Below are positions 9,155-18,594 of a stretch of DNA of 64,000 nt, piece after piece. Position 1 is the first letter of the stretch. The number at the start of each line of letters is the position of its first letter. Location: contig CAMCTY010000009.1 of the NCBI GenBank assembly GCA_945878725.1, positions 1-64,000 on the forward strand, given 5' to 3'. The translations under genes were made by a program, and so were the position numbers. This DNA is from Bifidobacterium breve. GTDB lineage: Bacteria; Actinomycetota; Acidimicrobiia; Acidimicrobiales; Acidimicrobilacustridaceae. The notes beneath the pieces are model-generated. The model was given only the letters and a program-made list of their open reading frames with translations, ran no database searches and had not been told where the DNA came from.

Positions 9155-9547
9155 ATGACCGACGAACCGCTTACCGAGACCGAACGTCGAGACCGGGGAG
9201 TCTCCAAATATCACGAGGTCTACGGCGACGATGCGTTCGTCCTCCCGGATGGGCAATCAGACTTCTTCGACTTAATGATGAAGCAACTTTTCGGAGAGGT
9301 TTGGTCGCGACCAGCGTTGTCAATCGAATCCCGCCGACTCCTTGTTATGGGTGTCCTCGCCGCCCAACAACGATTTGATGTGCTCGGCATCCAACTTGCC
9401 CGCTGCCTGGACACCGGCGAACTGTCCCCCGAACAGGTACGAGAAGTTGCGATTCAACTCATCCCCTATGTCGGCTATCCGAGTAGCGGGGATCTCTTCA
9501 GAGTGTCCGAGGCTGCCATCGCCAACGCTGCGAAGAGTGCGTCATGA
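9155..9547 (+). CDS. Carboxymuconolactone-decarboxylase-like (AhpD fold) protein
   Basis: A 130-residue all-helical protein resembling the gamma-carboxymuconolactone decarboxylase family: a central SIESRRLLVMGVLAAQQ helix, then ELSPEQVREVAIQLIPYVGYPS, the conserved second helix pair. No CxxC is present, so it is not a peroxidase-type AhpD. The stop overlaps the next ATG by 4 bases (ATGA at 9544). It opens the long co-directional series that includes the ole genes. The reaction is unknown. Confidence 0.82.
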   Translation: MTDEPLTETERRDRGVSKYHEVYGDDAFVLPDGQSDFFDLMMKQLFGEVWSRPALSIESRRLLVMGVLAAQQRFDVLGIQLARCLDTGELSPEQVREVAIQLIPYVGYPSSGDLFRVSEAAIANAAKSAS

Positions 9548-10422
9548 GTGACTCGTCGACGTCTGGCTCTCCTGCCATCCCGGAACGAGTCGCGGTCATT
9601 GGACTTGGACAAATGGGCGGCCCCATGGCCGATTGTCTTCTCGCCGCAGGTCACACCGTCTCGGTTTTTGATATCTCACCAGATGCGATGGCGCTCCGTG
9701 TGGCCAAGGGGGCACGGGCGGCAACGAGCCCTGCCGATGCCGCCGAAGGCGCCACGTTTGTCAGCATCGTCGTGTTCAACGATTCTCAACTTGTCGAGGT
9801 TTCAACCGGAAATGAGGGAGTCTTGCGATCCCTCAACCCAGGTGCGGTCGTCGCCGTCCATACAACCGCATCGCTAGCCACCATTCTCGAGGTCGCAGCA
9901 GCAGCCGAGCAGTCGGATGTTTCCGTGATCGATGCCGGCGTGAGCGGAGGTGAGGAAGGCGCAACAAACGGAACGCTCCTCACCATGGTCGGAGGAGACG
10001 ACGACGCAGTGCGTCGGTCTCGCCCCGCGCTCATGGCCTTCTCGAAAGAGGTAGTCCATGCCGGTCCACTAGGGGCTGGCATGGCACTCAAACTCGCGCG
10101 AAACGCCGCCGGCTACATCATGATGGCGGCGGTGCACGAGGCGATGGTTCTAGCCCGGGCTGCCGACGTTGATCTTGCGCTTCTCAATCATGTGATCCAA
10201 GAGACCGGCGTTTTCGCTCAGGCCCTTGCCCCTTTCGTCCTCGGTGGACCATCTCCGCTCGGTCCTGATGATCCCGAGTCGCTACGCACGATGCTCGACC
10301 ATCTCCGGGATCTGGGCGAGAAAGACCTTCAGCAGGCCCTCGCTCTTGCTTCCGCTCTCGAGGTCGAGATTCCTGTCACGACTCTGGTCGGCACCACATT
10401 CCACGCGGTTGCCCGGCTGTGA
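9544..10422 (+). CDS. 3-hydroxyisobutyrate-dehydrogenase-family NAD(P) oxidoreductase
   Basis: A 292-residue beta-hydroxyacid dehydrogenase. The Rossmann motif GLGQMGGPMADCL is at about residues 20-32, the substrate loop DAGVSGGEEGA follows in mid-protein, and the catalytic Lys sits in GMALKLARNAAG. These enzymes oxidise beta-hydroxyacids or reduce the semialdehyde. It is translationally coupled to the CMD-like gene before it. The substrate is not predictable; proximity to ole genes is only suggestive. Confidence 0.9.
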   Translation: MSDSSTSGSPAIPERVAVIGLGQMGGPMADCLLAAGHTVSVFDISPDAMALRVAKGARAATSPADAAEGATFVSIVVFNDSQLVEVSTGNEGVLRSLNPGAVVAVHTTASLATILEVAAAAEQSDVSVIDAGVSGGEEGATNGTLLTMVGGDDDAVRRSRPALMAFSKEVVHAGPLGAGMALKLARNAAGYIMMAAVHEAMVLARAADVDLALLNHVIQETGVFAQALAPFVLGGPSPLGPDDPESLRTMLDHLRDLGEKDLQQALALASALEVEIPVTTLVGTTFHAVARL

Positions 10423-10498
10423 CTGACCCACTCACCGGCATCGGTCTTCAGCCGATTGAGCAAATTGCTAGCGTCGGACCATTCATCAAGGGGGAAAC

Positions 10499-11368
10499 AT
10501 GAAGGATCTCAACGGCAAAGTTGCAGTCATCACCGGGGGTGCCGGCGGCATCGGACGGGCGATGGGTGAGCGATTCGCCCAGGAGGGCATGAAGCTCGTC
10601 TTGGCCGATCTCAAACAAGAAGCTCTCGACCAGACCGTTGCTGAAATGCAGTCGCAGGGAATTGACGTCATCGGTGTGGCCACCGACGTTTCCAAACTCG
10701 AATCGGTTGAAGCACTCCGCGACGCGACGCTCGACCACTTCGGCAAGGTGCACGTAGTGTGCAACAACGCCGGAGTCGCGTCAGGCGCACATGGTGCGCT
10801 GTGGGAACACGAGATCAACGACTGGGGCTTCGCATTCAGCGTTCATGTCTACGGAGTCATCAACGGCATCAACGCGTTCGTGCCGACCCTGCTCGCTCAG
10901 AACGAGGAGGCGCACATCATCAACACCACCTCAAACAACGGCGGGTTCTCACCCATTGCCATGTCACCCACCTACGCGACCTGCAAAGCAGCCGTCGTCA
11001 CGCTGTCCGAGTGTCTGTGGGGTCAACTCCATGCCGTCGACTCCAAGATTGGCGTCTCCGTGCTGTTCCCGACCGGCAAAACCCAGGGAATCCTGAACAC
11101 GGGCATTTGGGCGGCAGCCGAGCGCCCTCCCGAGTTCCAAGCCGAGGTTCCGGTGGACACGTCTTCGAAGATGGAGGGCTGGATCGCGTCGATGGAAGCT
11201 GCCGGTACGCCAATCGCCTTCACTCCCCTGTCCGAGGTGGCCGAGACCGTCATCGAAGGCCTCTATGCCAACCGCTTCTGGATGGTCGAAGAAGGTCGCT
11301 TCGAGGATGCCGTAAAGCAGCGGACCGACATCATCCTCCGACGAGCAGATCCCGATTACCAACGATGA
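10499..11368 (+). CDS. SDR-family oxidoreductase
   Basis: A 289-residue short-chain dehydrogenase with TGGAGGIGRA at about residues 12-21, CNNAGV in mid-protein, the catalytic Ser in NTTSNNGG and YATCK as the Tyr/Lys pair. An AGGGGGAA ribosome site lies just before the ATG. Its stop overlaps the next ATG by 4 bases (ATGA at 11365). It is close in style to the SDR at 43471-44286. The oxidised or reduced substrate is unknown. Confidence 0.9.
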   Translation: MKDLNGKVAVITGGAGGIGRAMGERFAQEGMKLVLADLKQEALDQTVAEMQSQGIDVIGVATDVSKLESVEALRDATLDHFGKVHVVCNNAGVASGAHGALWEHEINDWGFAFSVHVYGVINGINAFVPTLLAQNEEAHIINTTSNNGGFSPIAMSPTYATCKAAVVTLSECLWGQLHAVDSKIGVSVLFPTGKTQGILNTGIWAAAERPPEFQAEVPVDTSSKMEGWIASMEAAGTPIAFTPLSEVAETVIEGLYANRFWMVEEGRFEDAVKQRTDIILRRADPDYQR

Positions 11369-11928
11369 ACCTCACGCTCGATTCGCTGCAGCGACGCATG
11401 GCTGCGATGCACTCGCTCTACTACCAGGCCGTCGATTCGATGAATCTCGAGCACGTGAACCACTTCGAACGCGAAGGAGTGCTCCCCATTGCGTTCTCGC
11501 TCTTCCATTACACAAACGTGGAAGATGGCTCGTTCATGCTCATCACCGGAATCGATCCAATCTGGAACGAGGAGTGGCAGCAACGGGTGAAGATGGGTAT
11601 CGACGATCACGGCAAGCACAAGACCGTCGAGGAGATGACGCTTCAAAGGATTGGGGACTACGAGGAGTTCAAGCTCTACCAGCGTGAAGTCTTTGATCGG
11701 ACTGAAGCGTGGCTCGCGCAACTCGATCCCGCCGAGTTCAACCGAGTGATCTTCCCTCACCCTCTGCCGCCGCAGATCGCAACTACCTACAGTGCCCGGG
11801 TAGCGGGGCCCGAGGGGATCACTGTGCTGGACGGGGCGGAATGCTGGCTCTATCAGCATGGCCTGCGCCATATGGGCGAAATCGAGCTGGCCCGCGGACT
11901 CGTCGGCCTCGGCGGAATGACTAGCTGA
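11365..11928 (+). CDS. DinB-like four-helix protein
   Basis: A 187-residue predicted four-helix protein of the DinB/DfsB type. It begins with long helices carrying scattered His residues (residue 15 region, LEHVNHFE) and ends with YQHGLRHMGEIELARG, the usual His-x3-His...Glu pattern of this metal-binding superfamily, whose actinobacterial members often use thiol cofactors. The frame is open upstream to 10759, but the ATG at 11365 overlaps the SDR stop, which fixes the start. It is 34 bases ahead of oleA. The role is unknown. Confidence 0.7.
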   Translation: MNLTLDSLQRRMAAMHSLYYQAVDSMNLEHVNHFEREGVLPIAFSLFHYTNVEDGSFMLITGIDPIWNEEWQQRVKMGIDDHGKHKTVEEMTLQRIGDYEEFKLYQREVFDRTEAWLAQLDPAEFNRVIFPHPLPPQIATTYSARVAGPEGITVLDGAECWLYQHGLRHMGEIELARGLVGLGGMTS

Positions 11929-11962
11929 CGGCAACCGCCCGTCAAGGCCCTAACCTGCTCTG

Positions 11963-12976
11963 GTGACTTCTACGTCCGCCTTCTCCCGATCCCACATCTG
12001 GTCCGTCGCACATGTCGACGCGCCCGAGATCATTACCTCCGCGTGGATCGACGAGCAGCTTGCCGAAACCTACGAGCGGGTCGGCGCTCGGGCCGGGCTT
12101 CTCGAATCAGTTGCCGGCATCACAGCCCGACGCTGGTGGCCCGAAGATGTCACGTTCGACGATGCTGCCGCACGGGCAGGAATCGTTGCGCTCGAGCAGG
12201 CCGGGGTTGCTCCGTCCGAGGTCGATCTTCTTATCTCCACCTCAGTCTGCAAGCACCATCTTGAGCCCAGCGTGGCGTGCTCTGTGCATAATCGGCTCGG
12301 CCTGCCGTCCACATGCATGAACTTCGACCTCGGCAACGCCTGTCTCGGGTTCATCAATGCCATGACGATCGCCTCGTCGCTTATCGAATCCGGCCAAGTG
12401 AAGGTCGTGCTGATCGTTGACGGTGAGGGAAGCCGTCAACCGCAGACGCAGACGATCAAGCGTCTTCAGGACCCGGAAACGACCATCACCGATCTCTTCG
12501 ATCAATTCGCCTCGCTCACACTCGGTTCTGGTGCAGCCGCAATGGTGATGGGCGGCCCGCGAGCCGGTTCCCATCAGTTCCTTGGTGGGGTTACCCGAGC
12601 GGCCACGAAGTATCACGATCTATGCGTCGGTGACCTCGATGAAATGCGCACCGACACCGCTGCTCTACTCGAATCAGGTCTAAGCCTCGCGGAGATCACG
12701 TTCAACGACGCTCTTGCCGAAGGATGGGAGTGGAACGACTGCGACACGTACATCCTCCATCAGGTCTCCGCCGTCCACACGAACAAGCTCTGCGAACTTC
12801 TCTCTATCGACAAGACGCGAGTGCCCCTCACCTATCCGGACTTCGGCAACATCGGGCCTGCTGCCGTTCCGTACACACTGTCGGCGAGTGCCGATCGTCT
12901 CAAGGTTGGCGATCATGTCCTGCTGATGGGAATCGGCTCGGGACTCAACTGCTCTGTCGCCGAACTGATCTGGTAA
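11963..12976 (+). CDS. oleA: OleA: thiolase-fold acyl-CoA condensing enzyme
   Basis: A 337-residue KAS III/thiolase-fold protein. The catalytic Cys127 is in NACLGF, His266 in YILHQVS and Asn296 in FGNIG. In OleA this triad joins two fatty acyl-CoAs head to head into a beta-ketoacid, the first step of long-chain olefin synthesis. Identification as OleA rather than FabH rests on the immediate downstream oleBC fusion and oleD. Translation starts at GTG 11963. The cluster could alternatively make a beta-lactone, but the fused OleB domain favours alkene. Confidence 0.9.
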   Translation: MTSTSAFSRSHIWSVAHVDAPEIITSAWIDEQLAETYERVGARAGLLESVAGITARRWWPEDVTFDDAAARAGIVALEQAGVAPSEVDLLISTSVCKHHLEPSVACSVHNRLGLPSTCMNFDLGNACLGFINAMTIASSLIESGQVKVVLIVDGEGSRQPQTQTIKRLQDPETTITDLFDQFASLTLGSGAAAMVMGGPRAGSHQFLGGVTRAATKYHDLCVGDLDEMRTDTAALLESGLSLAEITFNDALAEGWEWNDCDTYILHQVSAVHTNKLCELLSIDKTRVPLTYPDFGNIGPAAVPYTLSASADRLKVGDHVLLMGIGSGLNCSVAELIW

Positions 12977-12982
12977 CTGGCG

Positions 12983-15430
12983 TTGGCCCTCGAATCTCCA
13001 TCCGATGCTGACTGGACACGATGGGGAATCGATCCGACGTGGCACCGGACCGTTCGCGTCGATCTCCCCAACTCCGCAGCGATCGACTGGAGCATTCTCG
13101 ATACCGGGGCGGGCGATAGGGGCACAATCGTCTGCGTCCATGGCAATCCCACCTGGGGCTATCTGTGGCGAGATTTTCTCAAGACGCTGAGTCCGAGCTG
13201 GCGTGTCATCGCCATCGACCAAAGCGGAATGGGTTGGTCGCAGCGTGCAGAACCTCGCACCCTCGAACAGCGCAGCGCGGAACTCGTGGCATTTTGCGAA
13301 CAACACACAACCGGCCCCTTGGTGATTGTCGCCCATGATTGGGGCGGCCCCGTCGCCCTCGGAGCAGTTGCATCGCTTGATGTGAGCGCTGTCATCCTCG
13401 GCAACACCGCAGTAGCCAAGCCCGAGCGGACACCGATGCCGCCATTGATCGCGACGGCCCGCAGGTTCGTCGGTCTCGCGTGTCGGCGCACATCGCTCTT
13501 TGTCAGCGGCACAGCCGCCATGACTCACAAGGAGCATCGAGCTGCACTGCGCGCCCCCTACCGTTCCGCCACTCGTCGCGCGGGCGTAGCCGAATTTGTC
13601 GCCGATATTCCGCTTGCTCCCGGCGATACATCATGGGTGGCCCTGCAGAAGTCCGCCGCCAATCTCGCCGATCTCCGCGTTCCCTTGCTCATTGTCTGGG
13701 GGGGCCGCGATCCGGTCTTCCACGATCGTTTTCTTTCCGATCTACTCACGCGCGCACCTCACGCCGACGTACATCGCTTCCCCGATGTCGGGCACCTCGT
13801 TCCGCTCGACGAGCCAATGGCTGAGATCGCATCCGACTGGCTCGATCGGGTTCTCGGAGCGTCCCGCACGACGGCTACGGGGACTCCCACCAACGTGCAA
13901 CCTGCCTCCGACCAACCATTCGACAACATCACCTCGGGTCTCATGCGCCGCTCAGCGGACGACGAAACCGCCTTCAGTGACGCATCGGGGTCAGCCTCGT
14001 GGTCAGAGCTCGCTCAAAGTTCGGCCAACATCGCACGCGGACTTGTCGAGCGGGGCTTAATCGTCGGCGACCGGGTCGCGATGCTCGTCCCTCCTGGCGC
14101 TGAGCTTCTGAGTGCCGCCTACGGCGTGTGGCTCGCCGGAGGCGTACTGGTCGTAGCCGATAGCGGACTCGGAGCAAAGGGACTTCGATCGGTTCTCCGT
14201 GCATCCGGGGCAACATGGACGTTTGGAACTCCGAAGACCCTCGCCGCGGCTCGTGCGCTCCGATGGACCCCCGGGGCTCAGTTGATTTGCACAGCCCGGT
14301 TCCCCGGAGCGATCAACATTTCGAGTACGTCAGCATCGGCCGACATTGCTCTCCCCATCATTGAGGCCGAGTTCGAAGCCGCCATCGTGCACACATCCGG
14401 CTCCACCGGCCCGGCCAAACCCGTTCGCTACTCTCACTTGGCGCTATCTGCTCAGCGCGACGTGATCCGCGATTCGTTCACGATGACACCAGATCGTGGT
14501 TTCGTGACATCGTTCGCGCCGTTCGTCCTGCTCGGTCCGGCCCTCGGTGTTCCTTGCGTGCTTCCCGACATTAATGTCGCCAAGCCGGTCGAACTTGATT
14601 TCGACCGCTTCGCAAATGTTTGTGAATCGTCACCAATTGACGTGGCGTGGCTTTCCCCTGCATCGGCCCGCACAATCGTGGCTACGGCCGCCGGGCGAAC
14701 GGTAAAGCTACGACTCGTCATGCTGGCCGGTGCGCCTATCTCTCCCGAACTCGCCTCGTCGATCGCGACGGTGACCGGCGCCGATGTGCGCTCCCCCTGG
14801 GGAATGACTGAAGCGATGCCACTTACCGACGGCGTCGGTGCTGCTGCCTTCGTCGAGTTCGGAACAAACACCGGGCGGCCCCTGCACGGCGCAGAGATTG
14901 TTGTGCTCCCGATAGACCACGACAATCTCGAATCGCTACCCGCTGGAGAATGGGGTGAACTCGCCGTCAGGGCTCCATGGATGTTTGATGGCTATGAGCA
15001 TCAGTGGCGCACAGAACATCAATCTGAGATCACACTTCTGGGCCACCGTTTCCACCGAACTGGTGATCTCGGCTTGTTCGACGTCAACGGCGATCTTCAC
15101 CAACTCGGGCGCGTGCAACACGCTCTCTCGCTTCCTGGACAAACCATCCCCAGCGTCTTGGTTGAGCAACCCATCGCCGCCGAACTCGCCCGTCAAACAG
15201 CCGCTGTCGGCATCGGACCGATTGGCACGCAGGTGATTGCCGTTGTCGTGCAAGCGGTCGAAAAGATTCGACTCGCCGATCCCGACCTGACAACGCTTGT
15301 TCGCTCCATTTCCGGTTTCGAGATTGCCGCCGTGCTCGAGGGTGAACTTCCCGTCGACATCAGACACCAGTCAAAAGTGAAACGCGACGTGCTCGCGTCG
15401 AGCGTGTCGGCGTTTCTGGCCGGACGATGA
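12983..15430 (+). CDS. oleBC: OleBC: fused beta-lactone decarboxylase and beta-lactone synthetase
   Basis: An 815-residue two-domain protein. Residues 1-300 are a haloalkane-dehalogenase-like alpha/beta hydrolase: HGNPTWGYLW oxyanion loop, nucleophile Asp119 in AHDWGG, an Asp in WGGRDPV and His in VGHLVPLDEP. Residues from about 310 are an acyl-CoA-ligase-type enzyme with the ATP loop HTSGSTGPAKP (from residue 470), WGMTEAMPL, and RTGDLG. OleC closes a beta-hydroxyacid to a beta-lactone with ATP; OleB removes CO2 to leave a cis-alkene. Fused OleBC is known from other actinobacteria such as Micrococcus. The start is TTG, 6 bases after the oleA stop. Confidence 0.9.
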   Translation: MALESPSDADWTRWGIDPTWHRTVRVDLPNSAAIDWSILDTGAGDRGTIVCVHGNPTWGYLWRDFLKTLSPSWRVIAIDQSGMGWSQRAEPRTLEQRSAELVAFCEQHTTGPLVIVAHDWGGPVALGAVASLDVSAVILGNTAVAKPERTPMPPLIATARRFVGLACRRTSLFVSGTAAMTHKEHRAALRAPYRSATRRAGVAEFVADIPLAPGDTSWVALQKSAANLADLRVPLLIVWGGRDPVFHDRFLSDLLTRAPHADVHRFPDVGHLVPLDEPMAEIASDWLDRVLGASRTTATGTPTNVQPASDQPFDNITSGLMRRSADDETAFSDASGSASWSELAQSSANIARGLVERGLIVGDRVAMLVPPGAELLSAAYGVWLAGGVLVVADSGLGAKGLRSVLRASGATWTFGTPKTLAAARALRWTPGAQLICTARFPGAINISSTSASADIALPIIEAEFEAAIVHTSGSTGPAKPVRYSHLALSAQRDVIRDSFTMTPDRGFVTSFAPFVLLGPALGVPCVLPDINVAKPVELDFDRFANVCESSPIDVAWLSPASARTIVATAAGRTVKLRLVMLAGAPISPELASSIATVTGADVRSPWGMTEAMPLTDGVGAAAFVEFGTNTGRPLHGAEIVVLPIDHDNLESLPAGEWGELAVRAPWMFDGYEHQWRTEHQSEITLLGHRFHRTGDLGLFDVNGDLHQLGRVQHALSLPGQTIPSVLVEQPIAAELARQTAAVGIGPIGTQVIAVVVQAVEKIRLADPDLTTLVRSISGFEIAAVLEGELPVDIRHQSKVKRDVLASSVSAFLAGR

Positions 15431-16380
15431 AGGTCCTCGTTACGGGTGGTTCGAGTCTCCTCGGACGCGCTGTCGCCGATCTACTTATCGCACGAGGGGA
15501 CAACGTCACCTGCTTTCAGCGTCGCCCCTCTAGTTCATTGGCAAACGATGTTCTCGGCGATATCCGCGATCGTGATTCGTTGATGGCCGCGTCCGAAGGT
15601 GGTGATGCCGTCATCCACCTTGCTGCGCTCGTCGCCCCCAAAGCCTCGTGGACCGACATGGAAGCAATCAATATCGGCGGAACGCGTAACGCTCTCGCCG
15701 CGGCCACCTCGTCCGGGCGCTTCGTCCATATCTCGAGTCCGTCTGTCGCGTTCCATGATGAGCCGAGCGTCGGGTCGGGCGCACTCAGCGCCGATTACCG
15801 AGGACATGACGGCTACACAAGATCGAAAGCGCTCGCCGAGCAGATGGTTTCCGTGGAGACGACTGTTCCGACCGTCATCATTCGTCCTCATCTGATCTGG
15901 GGTCCGGGCGACACTCAGCTCATCGGGCGAATCGTCGATCGGGCGCGCGCCGGAAGGCTTGCCCTTCCCGACGGTGGTCGCGCTCTCGTCGACACCACGT
16001 ACGTCGACGACGCGGCCTCCGCAATTGTCGCAGCGCTTGATCACTGCGTCGCTGGCGACGAAGCAACAGGACGTCCACTGGTCGTCACCGGCGGCGAGCC
16101 ACGACCTTTGCGCGATCTCGTGTCGTCCATCCTGCAGGCGGCTGATGTCGCTCGCACCCCTCGATCGATCCCGGCGCCTCTCGCAGCGGCACTCGGTTCT
16201 GTACTCGAGCGCCTCTGGCCGGGCTCAGAGCCGCCGCTCACTCATTTCGCAGCCCGACAGCTCTCTGTCGCTCACTGGTTCGATCAGCGCGAAACAAGAA
16301 GGATCCTTAGATGGGCTCCCACGGTTGGACTTGACGAGGGATTCGTCCGGCTTCGAGAACATTTCAAAACCCACGCCTGA
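15427..16380 (+). CDS. oleD: OleD: NAD(P)-dependent beta-ketoacid reductase
   Basis: A 317-residue extended SDR of the 3-beta-HSD/epimerase type with TGGSSLLGRAV at residues 6-16, catalytic Ser in HISSPSV and YTRSK as Tyr/Lys pair. OleD reduces the beta-ketoacid made by OleA to the 2-alkyl-3-hydroxyacid used by OleC. The ATG overlaps the oleBC stop by 4 bases (ATGA), consistent with coupled production of an Ole complex. Identification as OleD depends on context; sequence alone says extended SDR. Confidence 0.88.
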   Translation: MKVLVTGGSSLLGRAVADLLIARGDNVTCFQRRPSSSLANDVLGDIRDRDSLMAASEGGDAVIHLAALVAPKASWTDMEAINIGGTRNALAAATSSGRFVHISSPSVAFHDEPSVGSGALSADYRGHDGYTRSKALAEQMVSVETTVPTVIIRPHLIWGPGDTQLIGRIVDRARAGRLALPDGGRALVDTTYVDDAASAIVAALDHCVAGDEATGRPLVVTGGEPRPLRDLVSSILQAADVARTPRSIPAPLAAALGSVLERLWPGSEPPLTHFAARQLSVAHWFDQRETRRILRWAPTVGLDEGFVRLREHFKTHA

Positions 16381-16403
16381 CCAACGCGCTGTAGCTTCAG
16401 CGC

Positions 16404-17363
16404 ATGAAAGCTGTCGGCGTTGTTGAGTTCGGTGGTCCAGATTCGCTCAAGGTTGTCGACATTCCTGAGCGACACGCCGAGCCCGGCGAGGTTCGGATTC
16501 GAGTTGCTGCGGCTGCCGTCAATCCGACCGACACCCTCCTTCGTAGCGGTGCCCGAGCCGTCGAACTCCAGGCACTTGGGGGTCCTCCGTACATTCCAGG
16601 CATGGACGTGGCCGGCATCATCGACGAAATCGGTGCCGAAATCGGTGAAGGAACCGACAGCGACTTACACGTGGGCGATTCAGTAATGGCCATCGTCCTC
16701 CCGCGCCTGACCCACGGCGGTTACTCCGAATCCATCGTGCTCCCCGCCACGTCTGTCGTGCGCGCACCCGTCGGATCCAGTCACGCTGAAGCCTGCTCCC
16801 TGCCCATGAATGCGCTGACCGCCCGCCGGTCGCTCGACCTGCTTCACCTCGATGCCGGGGCAACGATCTTCGTAGGAGGAGCCGCTGGAGCGTATGGCGG
16901 CTATCTCATTCAATTAGCCAAAGCTGACGGGCTTCGGGTGATTGCCGATGCTTCCGCCGCCGATGAGGAACTCGTGAGATCGCTCGGCGCCGACGACATC
17001 GTGCGTCGTGGCGACGACGTCGCTGAACGGATCCTCGCACTTGCCCCGAACGGAGTCGATGCAGTGGCTGACGGAGCGCTCCAGGGAGCACTTTTGTTTC
17101 CGGCCGTCCGTGACGGCGGCGGCTTCGCCGTCGTCCGCGGTATCGCCGACACCCCACCGCGCGGAATCGAGGCTCACGCAACATGGGTACGTGACTACGC
17201 GTTCGAGCACGCCAAACTCGATCGACTCGGGAGAATGGTTGAGGAAGGACTTCTCACCCCTCGGGTGGCACAAGTCCTTCCTGCCGATCAAGCCCCCGAG
17301 GCGCATCGTTTGCTGGAAGCGGGCGGGATCCGCGGCCGTCTAGTTCTCTCGTTCGAGAGCTGA
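16404..17363 (+). CDS. Quinone-oxidoreductase-like zinc-independent MDR protein
   Basis: A 319-residue medium-chain dehydrogenase/reductase. The N-terminal half has GEVRIRVAAAAVNPTD and GMDVAGIID, as in quinone oxidoreductases, and GGAAGAYGGYLIQLA in the middle is the NADPH-binding turn. No structural-zinc Cys cluster is seen. It lies 23 bases downstream of oleD on the same strand, so it may belong to the same transcript, but no established Ole step needs it. The substrate is unknown. Confidence 0.88.
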   Translation: MKAVGVVEFGGPDSLKVVDIPERHAEPGEVRIRVAAAAVNPTDTLLRSGARAVELQALGGPPYIPGMDVAGIIDEIGAEIGEGTDSDLHVGDSVMAIVLPRLTHGGYSESIVLPATSVVRAPVGSSHAEACSLPMNALTARRSLDLLHLDAGATIFVGGAAGAYGGYLIQLAKADGLRVIADASAADEELVRSLGADDIVRRGDDVAERILALAPNGVDAVADGALQGALLFPAVRDGGGFAVVRGIADTPPRGIEAHATWVRDYAFEHAKLDRLGRMVEEGLLTPRVAQVLPADQAPEAHRLLEAGGIRGRLVLSFES

Positions 17364-17399
17364 CCTAACGACGCGTTGTCGCGCTCTGCACTACGAGCG

Positions 17400-18320
17400 T
17401 CAACTGGGAATGACGCCACCGGCGGCGATCCAACGCTTGACCACAGCGCCGGCTTCGGCCGGTGAGTACACGTCTTCCTCGTAGCTCCATTTTCCGTTGC
17501 CGGCGTAATGGAGAATCGTGTTGACGTCGAAACCGTAATAGCCGTCATCGCCCTCTGGGGCCGGGAGAATATTCGGAATCAAAGCGCTGATGCGGTTGCC
17601 TTCGATCACCGTGTAGGAGATCGGGAACTTCATCGTCGGGAACGGTTGCATAACCGAATTGATCCATGTCCGGATCTCGTCCTGACTACGGAAGTAGCCG
17701 TAATGGTGTTCGCGGTACTGCGCATCAACCGTGAACTGGTCCGCCCACTGGTTCCAGTCGCCAGTCGCCACTGCTAGGTCGCCCCTGGCCCGATACTTCT
17801 CAAGTTCGGTTTCGATCTCTTCACGCGGGAACACAGCTGTCGGCACTGGCGGAGCCCAGTCGTCGATTCCCTTCAAGGTGCGGTCCTGCGGTGTGTTGCG
17901 GTTTCCTCCGGCTGAGAGCCATTCGACAAACACCCGGCCGGCATCCTCCGGGTTGTAATAGTCGCCCTCGAAACTGAACTTTCCGTCGCCGGCGTACTCA
18001 AGAAATGTCGTGTTCGGGAACCCGAATCGACGACCGGTGCCGGTCGGGTCGGGCAGGTTGTTCCAGATATAAAAGCTGACCCGATTTCCCTCAATCTGGT
18101 ACCACTCGATCCAGAGAGTCATCGTCGGGTAATCGGCCATGCACTCGACGATCCACTTCTCGATCGCAGCACGACCATTGAAGACCCCGAGATTGTGCTC
18201 CTCGTACAGCGCGTCTTCCGTAAACATCTGGGCCCACGCCGCCCAATCATGAGTTTCGACGCCGCGACGGCGGAACTCGGCAAAGGCCGCTTCGATTTCT
18301 TCACGCGGGAAAATTGTCAT
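17400..18320 (-). CDS. Tandem SnoaL-like (NTF2 fold) protein
   Basis: A 306-residue protein with two similar halves. Each starts with FPREEIE (residue 4 and about residue 166), then has a Trp/Asp pocket segment (DWAAWAQMFTEDALYEEHNLG and DWNQWADQFTVDAQYREHHYG), an aromatic strand and a GKxSxEEDxYxPxxAG ending. This is the NTF2/SnoaL fold seen in polyketide cyclases and steroid isomerase relatives, duplicated and fused. The frame is open to 18623, but ATG 18320 has a GGAG site 7 bases ahead and starts exactly at the first repeat. It diverges from the monooxygenase gene at 18595. Confidence 0.82.
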   Translation of the reverse strand: MTIFPREEIEAAFAEFRRRGVETHDWAAWAQMFTEDALYEEHNLGVFNGRAAIEKWIVECMADYPTMTLWIEWYQIEGNRVSFYIWNNLPDPTGTGRRFGFPNTTFLEYAGDGKFSFEGDYYNPEDAGRVFVEWLSAGGNRNTPQDRTLKGIDDWAPPVPTAVFPREEIETELEKYRARGDLAVATGDWNQWADQFTVDAQYREHHYGYFRSQDEIRTWINSVMQPFPTMKFPISYTVIEGNRISALIPNILPAPEGDDGYYGFDVNTILHYAGNGKWSYEEDVYSPAEAGAVVKRWIAAGGVIPS

Positions 18321-18594
18321 GTGGATCTCCTCGATGTCAGCAACTGAATTCGATGATGGTTCCGAGCAGTAAATGGCCTTCAAGCGTCGCTCCAAGTTCT
18401 GCCGAAGCGATCGACATGATGGACCCCCGTCCCCCTGATGCCCAGACCTTACCGTCGCCGCTTCGCCCAGGTTGGCCGATCTGCCGCCCACGAATGGGTG
18501 AGATTTGCCGCGCACCCAGCTCGGGTCTGGGATGATGAAAGGAATGTCTCGTGCGGGTGTTCCGCCGAAGCCGTTCCCATGGGGGGAAACAATC

